From: Brevibacillus sp042683565
Lineage (GTDB): Bacteria; Bacillota; Bacilli; Brevibacillales; Brevibacillaceae
Length of the DNA: 64,000 bases
NCBI RefSeq assembly: GCF_042683565.1
Contig: NZ_JBHUJW010000023.1
Coordinates: 248,001-312,000, forward strand
Direction: 5' to 3'
Shown: positions 16,319 through 23,462 of the stretch, in pieces
How positions within the stretch are numbered: position 1 is the stretch's first letter
Layout of the letters: every line of letters starts with the position of its first letter
Translations under genes and position numbers: made by a program
The notes under the pieces: model-generated
Told to the model about the DNA's origin: nothing
Databases searched by the model: none
What the model saw: the letters and a program-made list of their open reading frames with translations, nothing else

Positions 16319-17797
16319 TCAGAACGTAATGGCAATCCGGTTGCTTGCGGAGAAGTTTACCTCCTGGTTGTTGCAGAGCACAATGCCTTCCACGGTGACG
16401 GCCTGGCCGGACGGCTGCTTCATAAAGGAGATCTGGAAGTTCTGGAATGACTCTGTCGCCTTGGGCGGGATCAGGACTGGCTGAATAGGCGCGATCCAAT
16501 ATTCGCCGCGCTCCTTCGCCTGGCTAAACCAATCGTCATCTAAGTACCTCCATCCTCTTACGCCGGCCATCCCCTGCACGGCCATCGTATCGACCAGCTT
16601 CGGCGGCAGCACCTGTCCCCCCATTTTGATGGAATCCGTCGGGGTGACGCGCAGGCAGACAATCGGATTGTACAAGTCCGCCGTCCCCGTATTTTTGACC
16701 TGCAAAGTTCCCACCAGAAGGTATGGCCGGTCCTGCGAATCCGAGTGAATCAGCGTGTAGTCAAAAAACACTTCGGCCTCCAGCCTTTGTTCAGGTTGAT
16801 CCGGCACTTGGACGGGATGGTGGACGATCGGCTCCGCGGCTGGCGCTGTTTCTGTCGCCTGAGCTGTTTCTGTCGCCTGAGCTGTTTCTGTCACCGGAGC
16901 TGTTTCTGTCACCGGAGCTGTTTCCGCTCCTGGCGCTTCCGTCACAGCCTGCTCCGCTTCTGCCACCGCTTCGCCCGTCACGTCGTGAATGGTCAGCACC
17001 AGTTGGTCTTCTCCGCTTTCCACGTGCTCCTCCAGCTCACCTTGCTGCTTTTGCTCCTGCGGGACTGCGGCATCCGCCTGCTCCTGCCTGCACTCCCCAA
17101 CATGCCCCGACTCCGTTTGCGCCTGCAGCGACTGTCCCTGTATGACGTTGTCGAGAAACACTTTGAACAGATTGGGCGGCAAGCAAGCGAGCGGTTGAAT
17201 GCGCAAATCTTCCTGGAAGTAATTCAAAATGCCGGATGCCAGATAGAACGCGACCTTTTCCCCGTACAGCCTGCGCTTGTAAATTTCCGTAAACTGCGGA
17301 ATTTGCAGCTGCAGGTGAACGGCTCCACTTCCCGATTTTCCCGCCGCCTTGCTTGCTTTGATCACGCACGGAATCCCCGTCTGCTTCAATTCCGATTGCA
17401 GCGACCGCACCAGCTCCCGGCGGTCGTCCGGCTGGAAGAGAACCAGCTTCGGCTTTTCCAGCAGCCTCAATTCCTTGACGCTGATGCGAATGGCTATATC
17501 CGCATGGCTGACTTGCGCGGCGTTCCTGGAGCCGTAGACGACCTCCATCCGGTATTCGGAAACGAACTGCTGTACCTTCTCCGCGATTTCCTTTTCAATG
17601 GCAAGCTCCTGAGCCGACGCTCCCGTGTACAGAACACAGACCTTCCCCTTCAAAAGCGAGTCCAGATCCACCCGCTTGTTTTTCGGGTCCCATTTGAGCT
17701 GGAAACCATTTTGCCTGCAAAACAACCGAAAGGCAGGCAGAGCCGTATAGGGCATGGTTCCTCCGCGCCGCCCGCCGTAATACACCTCGACATCCAT
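16319..17797 (-). CDS. Unknown protein with N-terminal stalk-like domain and hexapeptide repeats
   Basis: 492 residues; I do not recognise a full-length family. Residues about 15-50 (MPYTALPAFRLF, FQLKWDPKNKRVDL) resemble the copper-amine-oxidase N-domain fold used as a wall or stalk module. Residues about 55-230 look like an alpha/beta domain with AIRISVKELRLLEKPKLVLF. A low-complexity centre, rich in Glu, Thr, Ala and Gln, contains repeats of the form APVTET/AQATET. The last 150 residues are beta-rich (DYTLIHSDSQDRPYLLVG, VKNTGTADLYNPIVCLRV). No signal peptide. The start is ATG at 17797 with AAGGAG; a TTG at 17815 overlaps that site. Context suggests an envelope or spore-associated role; this is inference. 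Confidence 0.7.
   Translation of the reverse strand: MDVEVYYGGRRGGTMPYTALPAFRLFCRQNGFQLKWDPKNKRVDLDSLLKGKVCVLYTGASAQELAIEKEIAEKVQQFVSEYRMEVVYGSRNAAQVSHADIAIRISVKELRLLEKPKLVLFQPDDRRELVRSLQSELKQTGIPCVIKASKAAGKSGSGAVHLQLQIPQFTEIYKRRLYGEKVAFYLASGILNYFQEDLRIQPLACLPPNLFKVFLDNVIQGQSLQAQTESGHVGECRQEQADAAVPQEQKQQGELEEHVESGEDQLVLTIHDVTGEAVAEAEQAVTEAPGAETAPVTETAPVTETAQATETAQATETAPAAEPIVHHPVQVPDQPEQRLEAEVFFDYTLIHSDSQDRPYLLVGTLQVKNTGTADLYNPIVCLRVTPTDSIKMGGQVLPPKLVDTMAVQGMAGVRGWRYLDDDWFSQAKERGEYWIAPIQPVLIPPKATESFQNFQISFMKQPSGQAVTVEGIVLCNNQEVNFSASNRIAITF
16845..16934. repeat. Five tandem 18-bp repeats inside a coding region
   Basis: Unit GCTGTTTCTGTCGCCTGA is repeated in register at 16845, 16863, 16881, 16899 and (degenerate) 16917. 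On the coding minus strand it gives a Thr-Glu-Thr-Ala hexapeptide repeat. Copies differ by a few bases, in two sub-types. Confidence 0.9.
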
Positions 17798-17945
17798 CCC
17801 AGTCACTCCTTCCAAGCACTGACAGTATCCGCCTTATTGTATGAATGCCCAGCGCTATGAGTGAAGCGTGCCTGGCGAGATTTTGGGTTCCGGGCGTTCC
17901 GCCATGTCGCAAGCGGCATAGCATGACAGGGAGAGGAGTGGTGAT

Positions 17946-18827
17946 ATGTCTGTACAGCAAACGCCTTTGGTCTCGATCATCATCCCTGTGAAAAACGAAG
18001 GAGACAATGTGCGTTCCACGATCATGTCCCTTTTCAATTGCCGTACCCGATATGCATACGAGGTCATCGTGGTTGACGATGCTTCTACTGATAATTGCTG
18101 CCTTTTTTTGCAGCAGCTCAAGTCTCCGCAGATTACGCTGATTACGACCAATGGAATCGGCGCTGCCGCAGCGCGCAATTTGGGTGCGGAGCATGCCAAA
18201 GGGAAGTATTTCATCTTTTGCGATGCTCATTTGCAGTTTGAAAACTTCTGGATCGACCAGCTGATGGAGGTCGTGCTCACCCGGCAGGCAGACGGTGTCG
18301 CCCCGGGCATCGCGTCCATGACCGAGCCACACGTGATCGGCTACGGCCAAAGTCTGGATCAGAAGCTCGGCGTGATCTGGAACCCTCGTCCGCCCAAGTT
18401 GGCACCCGTCGCGATCCTGCCGGGAGGGTGCTTTCTCGTGTCGCGGGAAGTGTTCCAAAAAGTAGGGGGCTTTGACCGCGGGTTTCGCGTCTGGGGATAT
18501 GAGGACATCGAGTTTTCCATCAAAATGTGGCTGTTCGGGTATACGTGCATGGTCCACCCTTCCGTCAAAATTTTACATCTGTTCCGCAAGGCGCACCCGT
18601 ACACCGTCGTCCACGAGCACGTCTATTACAACATGCTGCGCATGGCGTACAGCCACTTCAGCGAGCCGCGCATCGAAGCATGCAAGAAGCTCATCGTCTA
18701 TGCGAAAGCGTCGGAGATCGAAGACGACGTCCTGACACACGGCGCAGCCGCCCAGCGCATGCGCTATTTCGCCCATAGAAAATACGACGACAACTGGTTC
18801 TTCCAGCGTTTCCGCATTCCTTTTTGA
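17946..18827 (+). CDS. GT2 glycosyltransferase (GalNAc-transferase-like C-terminus)
   Basis: 293 residues, a different GT2 subgroup from the three island paralogues. N-terminal blocks: PLVSIIIPVKNEGDN, YEVIVVDDASTDN, IGAAAARNLGAEHAKG. The DxH-type metal site is FIFCDAHLQF. The C-terminal acceptor part has LPGGCFLVSREVFQKVGGFD and GYEDIEFSIKMWLFG, as in GalNAc-transferase or galactosyltransferase-like enzymes. The ATG at 17946 follows GAGAGGAG. It is immediately upstream of spore-surface-type genes and has a CATA element at 17917, so glycosylation of a spore protein is a plausible role (inference). Acceptor unknown. Confidence 0.83.
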   Translation: MSVQQTPLVSIIIPVKNEGDNVRSTIMSLFNCRTRYAYEVIVVDDASTDNCCLFLQQLKSPQITLITTNGIGAAAARNLGAEHAKGKYFIFCDAHLQFENFWIDQLMEVVLTRQADGVAPGIASMTEPHVIGYGQSLDQKLGVIWNPRPPKLAPVAILPGGCFLVSREVFQKVGGFDRGFRVWGYEDIEFSIKMWLFGYTCMVHPSVKILHLFRKAHPYTVVHEHVYYNMLRMAYSHFSEPRIEACKKLIVYAKASEIEDDVLTHGAAAQRMRYFAHRKYDDNWFFQRFRIPF

Positions 18828-18932
18828 GCCTTCCAATACCAAAAATAGGCATTCGTTGACAAGCAAATTTCCCATTGCCCACATAGTATGTAACTGCAAA
18901 GCAAATCCTCTAGGAAAGGAAGGATTCATACG

Positions 18933-20141
18933 GTGAATCATGTGAAGCCCATCAAGGGTCGCCAGCTCCCTACACCTTCCCCCACACCAACCGCTACCCC
19001 TCCGATCTCGAACAACCTGCAGCCGGAGTGCATTCGCGTCAACAAGGTGTATGACTGGGTCGTTCTCGCTAACAGCTACCGAAACAAGATTGCCCTTCCC
19101 GACGATTGTCGAGCACTGGTGGACGCAGCGATTCGTGCCGGCCAGGATATCACCATCTCCTGCGTAGAGCCGATGGCACCCGGTCCTACCTGCAACGTCG
19201 TCAGTATTCGCCGTGAGAACATCATCGTCGGCGGAAACACTGTTCGCGTCGGTGTCGTTCGGTTCGTGTTTGGGGCGACTGTACTGGTGCGCGTATTTGC
19301 CGACAACACGCCTCTGTGCGAATTTTCGACCACCGTCCAGTTCGACCAGGAAGTCGTGCTGTGCCTGCCTGAACCGCTTGATGAGAACAACATCGTCTGC
19401 CGCATCAGCGCCATTGAATGCAACCCTGTCGGTAACGTCCTTCTCGGAGGCATGGTCCAGCTCGACGTCATTGTGTGCGTAGAGATCCAGGTAGAAGCGG
19501 AAGTCAAACTGGAAGTTCTCGCCAAATTCTGCTCGCCGCGTCCGAACAGCATTCCTGTACCATCCCCGACACCATCCTTCCGCTGCCCGCCGATCGCGTT
19601 CCCGCCGCAATGCCCGCCGATCTTCCCAGTGGCGAACTGCGATTGCCAGGCATCTGTGAATGCCCTTGTGCCTAACATTTCTGTATCTATCGGCATACCG
19701 CTTACCGCCGCAATTGGTACGATCCAACTCATCGCCGATATCTGCCCGTCCTGCGATCCATCCAGCAGCTCGTTTACCTTTAACTTCTTTGATAATGTCC
19801 TGCCTGATGTACTCCCTGGCGATCAAAGCTTCAGCTTCTCGCCGACGTCCATCAGCTCGCCTACTTGCATCGACATACTGCCTGGCCTGACTATCTTGGC
19901 AGGTCTCGTCGTCACCGGTACAGGTGTACGCACCTTCACGTCGTCCGGCGTACAAGAAACGATGACCTACTCGCTGACGCTCGCGGAAACGGGCCTTGGC
20001 CTGCCAGACGTGATCATCCTGACCTTGAACGACGTCAACGGTGTGCTCGTGTTCTCCGCAACAGTCGCTGTCGTTCCGGACGAACAACTGCTCGTTGCCG
20101 ATTGCGTCACCTTCGGGGATATCGTCATTACGACTCCGTAA
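18933..20141 (+). CDS. Cys-rich putative spore-surface structural protein
   Basis: 402 residues starting at GTG 18933 with AAGGAAGG upstream. After a short Pro/Thr linker, a domain opens with ECIRVNKVYDWVVLANSYRN and continues as beta-rich sequence with spaced cysteines (about residues 28-195). A second Pro-rich linker with CPPIAFPPQCPPIF is followed by a beta-rich C-terminal domain. No signal peptide or membrane helix is seen. The CIxVxKVYDW opening is, from memory, found in Firmicute spore-associated proteins; I cannot name the family. Cysteine-rich, signal-less proteins next to coiled-coil and CC-tailed proteins fit spore coat or exosporium assembly in the mother cell. CATAGTA lies at 18882. 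Confidence 0.6.
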   Translation: MNHVKPIKGRQLPTPSPTPTATPPISNNLQPECIRVNKVYDWVVLANSYRNKIALPDDCRALVDAAIRAGQDITISCVEPMAPGPTCNVVSIRRENIIVGGNTVRVGVVRFVFGATVLVRVFADNTPLCEFSTTVQFDQEVVLCLPEPLDENNIVCRISAIECNPVGNVLLGGMVQLDVIVCVEIQVEAEVKLEVLAKFCSPRPNSIPVPSPTPSFRCPPIAFPPQCPPIFPVANCDCQASVNALVPNISVSIGIPLTAAIGTIQLIADICPSCDPSSSSFTFNFFDNVLPDVLPGDQSFSFSPTSISSPTCIDILPGLTILAGLVVTGTGVRTFTSSGVQETMTYSLTLAETGLGLPDVIILTLNDVNGVLVFSATVAVVPDEQLLVADCVTFGDIVITTP

Positions 20142-20170
20142 ACTTTGCGAAATTCAATCATTCCGCATAC

Positions 20171-20207
20171 GACGGGAGGAGGCCATGGCTTCTCCCGTCT
20201 TTTCTTT
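20171..20207 (+). terminator. Intrinsic terminator after the Cys-rich gene
   Basis: Stem GACGGGAG / CTCCCGTC (20171-20178 / 20192-20199) followed by TTTTCTTT. Confidence 0.85.
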
Positions 20208-20234
20208 CCCGAGCCGGCCCGCGCCGAAACAGGC

Positions 20235-20261
20235 ACCAATCCATGTACGCTACATATGTCT
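20235..20261 (+). promoter_or_regulatory. Possible sigma-K-type promoter of the coiled-coil gene
   Basis: AC (20235-20236), 16 bp, then CATATGTCT (20253-20261), against the sigma-K pattern AC-N16/17-CATANNNTA with one mismatch; the coding start is about 40 bp downstream. Short motifs like this also arise by chance. Confidence 0.35.
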
Positions 20262-20298
20262 ATAGAGGATACCTACATGAAAAAAGGAGGACAACACT

Positions 20299-22263
20299 AT
20301 GCTCAAAAAAAGGACCTCCACCGCGAGCAGCGTCACGAGCACCAGTACGAGCAAGGGAAAACGCGGAAATGAAAAGCTCCAGCTGTTGAAAAAACAGGCG
20401 TATTACTACGAAGCCAAAGCATCGCAATACAGTGAGGAAATCAATCAGCTACAGGAGCAGCTGCAAGCGTTGCTGGAACGCGAGCAAGCACATCAGGAAG
20501 CCGTAGGGCGATACGAAGAGACGCTCTCTTCCTTGCAGGCAAAGGAACAAGGGTGGAAGCAGATGCTTGCCCAGACCCAGTCTCGCCTCGCACAACTGGA
20601 AGACAAGGTGCAACAGCAGCAAGACGTCCTGGAGCAGCGGGAAAAAGCCCTCTTTGCCTACAAGGAGCGGGAGGCGAAATGGAAGCAGACGACGGATGCG
20701 CTGAAGGCAGAATTGCTCGAAGCCAAAAACGCAGCCAAAACCGACGACACTTCCTTGCAGGAGCTGCGTGAGGAATTTGCCAATGCCCAGGCCAGCTGGC
20801 AGCAGAGCGCTCAGCAATGGCAGCAGCAACTGACTGAATATGAGAGCCGGCTCGCAGCCTCCGAGCAGCAATGCATGGAAAAGGATGAAACCATCGCCCG
20901 CTACCAGGAGCAGGAAGATGTACTGCGGCAGGCACTAGAGACGCTCCGCCGAGAAATGGAGGGTCTTGATGCGTCCTCCGAACAATGGAGAAAGCAGCAT
21001 GAAGCTACCCGGACGCAGCTCGAGTCTACCCTGCAACAGTTGGAAGCAGCCGAGCAACGGCTCGCAATCACAGAACAGCAACTGGAGGCTTCCCAGACGC
21101 AGTTCGAGTCTACCCTGCAACAGCTGGAAGCGGCGGAGCAGCGGCTCGCAGTCACAGAACAGCAACTGGAGGATTCTCAGGCGCAGCTGGAAGCAGCGCA
21201 GCAACGGCTTGCGGTCACAGAACAGCAACTGGAGGCTTCCCGGACGCAGCTTGTAGCAGCGCAGCAGCGACTTGAGGTAACGGAACAGCAGCTGGAAGCA
21301 GCAGAACAGCAGCTCGAAGCTGCCAAACAGCAATTGACAGAATCCCGCCAGCGGCAGGAAGACACAGCGCAGCAGCTGAATGCCTCCCAAGAGCGGCTTG
21401 AATCGGCAGAGCAGCAGCTCGAGGAGTCCAGTCAGCAACTCGCAATCGCGCTCCAACAGCAAGAGGCTGCGGAAAAGCAGCTGGCCGACGCCAGGAAAAA
21501 AGAAACGGAGCTCATCCAACTCATCGCCGACCAGGAGTACAAAATTCAACAACTGCAGGAGCATGAGCGGCAATGGAACGCAAAGCTTGAAGCTGCCCAG
21601 CAGCAAATTTCCGCCGCCGGACAACGTGAAGCCGAACTGCTTCGCGAACGATCGCAGCTGGAGGAATCCCGGTTCATGTGGGAACAACGGGCACAGGAAC
21701 TTGCACAAACCATCGAACAGCGCGAGCAGGAGCTGCAACACGCCCTCACTTCACAGGCGGAAGCGAGCAAGCAGCTGAAGGAGCTCGTCAAGCAACTGGA
21801 AAGCGAGCGAGAAAAAGCCGCCGCGTATGAGAAAAAGCTCGAACAGCTTGAGCAATCGCTCGCAGCTGCCAAGGCAGAGCAGGAAAAGTATCAGCGTTCC
21901 CTCGCCCAGGTCGATTCGATCGAACAGCAGTACAAGAAGCAGGCAAGTGAACTGGCCAAGGAGCTGGAGCGCATCTCCACCCAGGAGAAAGTGCTGAAAA
22001 AAACGGTAGATGGTCTGAAACAGCAGATCAAGGAGCTTCAGGACAAAGAGGAGAAATACCGACAAGCGATCAAGGATTTCACGTTAAAGGAAGCCCGCGC
22101 GAACAAAGTGCTCAGTCAGCTGCCCTCGACGCTCTCGTCGCAGAGCCCTTCCGTAACCGCGCAGCCCATGCAAAACCTTCAGCAGACCTCCAACTCCATT
22201 CCCGCCACCTTCACGCTCCCTCCAAAGACCAATCCCGGGAACACATTCAATCCGTTCAAATGA
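20299..22263 (+). CDS. Long Gln/Glu/Ala-rich coiled-coil protein
   Basis: 654 residues, no recognised enzyme domain. A basic Ser/Thr-rich N-terminus (residues 1-25) is followed by nearly uninterrupted heptads from about 27 to 600, rich in Gln, Glu, Ala and Leu. A near-perfect internal array at about residues 240-340 is built of 28- and 21-residue units such as QQLEAAEQRLAVTE. The tail is Pro/Ser/Gln-rich and uncharged. No signal peptide or membrane helix. The ATG at 20299 has AAAGGAGG. It lies between the Cys-rich protein and the CC-tailed peptide, suggesting a fibrous scaffold of the spore coat or a parasporal layer. SMC-like ATPases are excluded: there is no Walker motif. Confidence 0.8.
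   Translation: MLKKRTSTASSVTSTSTSKGKRGNEKLQLLKKQAYYYEAKASQYSEEINQLQEQLQALLEREQAHQEAVGRYEETLSSLQAKEQGWKQMLAQTQSRLAQLEDKVQQQQDVLEQREKALFAYKEREAKWKQTTDALKAELLEAKNAAKTDDTSLQELREEFANAQASWQQSAQQWQQQLTEYESRLAASEQQCMEKDETIARYQEQEDVLRQALETLRREMEGLDASSEQWRKQHEATRTQLESTLQQLEAAEQRLAITEQQLEASQTQFESTLQQLEAAEQRLAVTEQQLEDSQAQLEAAQQRLAVTEQQLEASRTQLVAAQQRLEVTEQQLEAAEQQLEAAKQQLTESRQRQEDTAQQLNASQERLESAEQQLEESSQQLAIALQQQEAAEKQLADARKKETELIQLIADQEYKIQQLQEHERQWNAKLEAAQQQISAAGQREAELLRERSQLEESRFMWEQRAQELAQTIEQREQELQHALTSQAEASKQLKELVKQLESEREKAAAYEKKLEQLEQSLAAAKAEQEKYQRSLAQVDSIEQQYKKQASELAKELERISTQEKVLKKTVDGLKQQIKELQDKEEKYRQAIKDFTLKEARANKVLSQLPSTLSSQSPSVTAQPMQNLQQTSNSIPATFTLPPKTNPGNTFNPFK
21011..21350 (+). repeat. Tandem coding repeats (84-bp and 63-bp units)
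   Basis: Two 84-bp copies and then 63-bp copies, all multiples of a 21-bp heptad unit, encode the QQLEA/QRLAVTE array of the coiled-coil protein. High DNA identity between copies suggests recent expansion by slippage or unequal recombination. Confidence 0.85.
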
Positions 22264-22345
22264 CCTCCCCCGATGTGCGGGTGCCGTTCCCACACAGCGG
22301 CACGCTGAATACAACATAGTACAGTAAAGAAAGGGAGGGAATACC

Positions 22346-22531
22346 ATGACACCTGAACAACTCCGTGCACTCTATCAACAGCGCCACCAAATGGCCGTCC
22401 GCCAGATGCAGCAGCGGCCTGCGGCAAGGCCCCTGACGCCTCTGCCCAAATCGGGTCCTGTTCACAACGTCAAGCCGTACGTCCAGCCAAAAAAATCGGG
22501 AGGCTGCTGCGGCAGGCGCTGGCAAGGCTGA
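22346..22531 (+). CDS. Small Gln/Arg/Pro-rich protein with CC tail
   Basis: 61 residues starting at ATG 22346 with a very strong GGGAGG site, so it is likely a true gene. The sequence is basic and low-complexity (YQQRHQMAVRQMQQRPAARP), then a Pro/Lys/Val segment, ending KKSGGCCGRRWQG. No family is recognised. Gly-Cys-Cys tails and Gln/Arg-rich bodies are seen in small spore-coat proteins, and a CATAGTA element lies at 22315-22321, about 25 bp before the start. It follows the coiled-coil gene by 82 bp and may be cross-linked to it; this is inference. Confidence 0.6.
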   Translation: MTPEQLRALYQQRHQMAVRQMQQRPAARPLTPLPKSGPVHNVKPYVQPKKSGGCCGRRWQG

Positions 22532-22553
22532 ATTTCACGAACAACCTTTCTTG

Positions 22554-22940
22554 ATGTCCCGCACTGTCTGGCACGAGATGGTCAGGCATTGCCTGGAGGA
22601 ACGCCCTATGGAGGCTTGCGGATTACTTTCAGGCAGAAACGGTTGCGCGGAAACCCTCTGGAGAATGGAAAACATCGAAAAGAGCCCAGTGGCCTTTGCC
22701 ATGGACTTACGTCACGTTCAAAAAGTCTTGCAAAAAATGGCGCTGAAGGGAGAGACGCTTGCGGGAATCTACCACTCCCATCCAACGGCTCCCCCCTTGC
22801 CATCCCTTGAGGATATAGCGTACGCCCACTACCCGGAAGCGGCTTACCTCATCGTATCCTTGTCTTCATCAGAACCGGTCATCGGCTGCTACCGGATCGT
22901 CGGGACGCGCGTCTTTTCTTTGCCCTACTCTCTGCGTTAG
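22554..22940 (+). CDS. Stand-alone JAMM/MPN metalloprotease-like protein
   Basis: 128-129 residues of the JAB1/MPN+ fold. The opening has PMEACGLLSG (the catalytic Glu block) and the zinc site is GIYHSHPTAPPLPSLED, matching HxHPx(n)SxxD. Such enzymes cleave isopeptide or small-protein tails, or cysteine-adduct peptides; in bacteria some act with ThiS/MoaD-like carriers, none of which is visible here. Start is ATG 22554 (or TTG 22551); neither has a good ribosome site, so translation may be coupled to the small gene ending 22 bp upstream. Processing of a protein of the adjacent spore cluster is possible but unproven. Confidence 0.8.
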   Translation: MSRTVWHEMVRHCLEERPMEACGLLSGRNGCAETLWRMENIEKSPVAFAMDLRHVQKVLQKMALKGETLAGIYHSHPTAPPLPSLEDIAYAHYPEAAYLIVSLSSSEPVIGCYRIVGTRVFSLPYSLR

Positions 22941-22969
22941 CCGCCGACAGCCGGATGCCGGATATAAAG

Positions 22970-22996
22970 CAGCGGGAGCTATCCTAACTCCCGCTG
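22970..22996. terminator. Bidirectional hairpin terminator
   Basis: Perfect 9-bp stem CAGCGGGAG / CTCCCGCTG (22970-22978 / 22988-22996) followed by TTCTTTC on the plus strand. It overlaps the last codons of the convergent gene. Confidence 0.7.
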
Positions 22997-23149
22997 TTCT
23001 TTCGCTTCTTCCAGGCGCAGCAGCTCTATCTTCTCCCAGCTGACAAACTCATCTTCCCACAAGACATGGCAGCGGCCCTCCTCGACGCGGATGACAATCC
23101 CCCGCACCCCGTCCTTCAAAAATACGACTTTGTCGCCCTCCTGGATCAT
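22979..23149 (-). CDS. Small hypothetical SH3/KOW-like protein
   Basis: 56 residues: MIQEGDKVVFLKDGVRGIV, then VEEGRCHVLWEDEFVSWEKIELL and an acidic/basic helix. The alternating short strands with GDKVVF and GVRGIV look like an SH3- or KOW-type barrel, but no named family is recognised. Start at 23149 is set by the product; the ribosome site (GGGGA) is weak. The frame is open further upstream, but that part is antisense-like and overlaps fixX. It lies 16 bp after fixX and may be the last gene of that operon. Confidence 0.55.
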   Translation of the reverse strand: MIQEGDKVVFLKDGVRGIVIRVEEGRCHVLWEDEFVSWEKIELLRLEEAKEQRELG

Positions 23150-23165
23150 CGCGCTTCCCCGCCCA

Positions 23166-23462
23166 TTAACCGAGTCTGAATATGATTCCGTGACCGCCTT
23201 TCGGGTATTCCCACTTGATGTTTTCAAATGGACAGCCGATCCGGCAGCTTCCGCATTCGTGACACCCTTCGTATCCCACATGCATCCGCACCTCTTCCCA
23301 TTTGTAGACTTCGGCCGGGCAAAAGATCGTGCACAGCTTATCCGGGCACTTGGTCGCACAGATGTCTGCGTCAAGCACGTGAAGATGGGACTGCGTGTCG
23401 GCTTTGAACCGGACCAGGTATTGCTTTTCTTCGATCGGCTGCCCTTTGGGGATCGTCGCCAT
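23166..23462 (-). CDS. fixX: Ferredoxin-like protein FixX
   Basis: 98-residue iron-sulfur partner of FixC. Cys-rich blocks ICATKCPDKLCTIFCPAEVY and YEGCHECGSCRIGCPFENI match FixX/YdiT-type ferredoxins; the second block binds a 4Fe-4S cluster. It would carry electrons between the ETF-like FixAB and the quinone-linked FixC or an external acceptor. The start ATG at 23462 shares a base with the fixC stop (TGATG overlap), with GGAGGGTG upstream inside fixC, a clear sign of translational coupling. Last confirmed gene of fixABCX. Confidence 0.92.
   Translation of the reverse strand: MATIPKGQPIEEKQYLVRFKADTQSHLHVLDADICATKCPDKLCTIFCPAEVYKWEEVRMHVGYEGCHECGSCRIGCPFENIKWEYPKGGHGIIFRLG

Noticed and set aside
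16845..16934. Regular 18-bp repeats as a possible CRISPR array
   Set aside because: Repeats are contiguous with no spacers and encode a hexapeptide repeat in frame.
21011..21350. Repeats in the coiled-coil gene as a possible CRISPR or mobile repeat
   Set aside because: They are heptad-coding units in one open frame, with no unique spacers.
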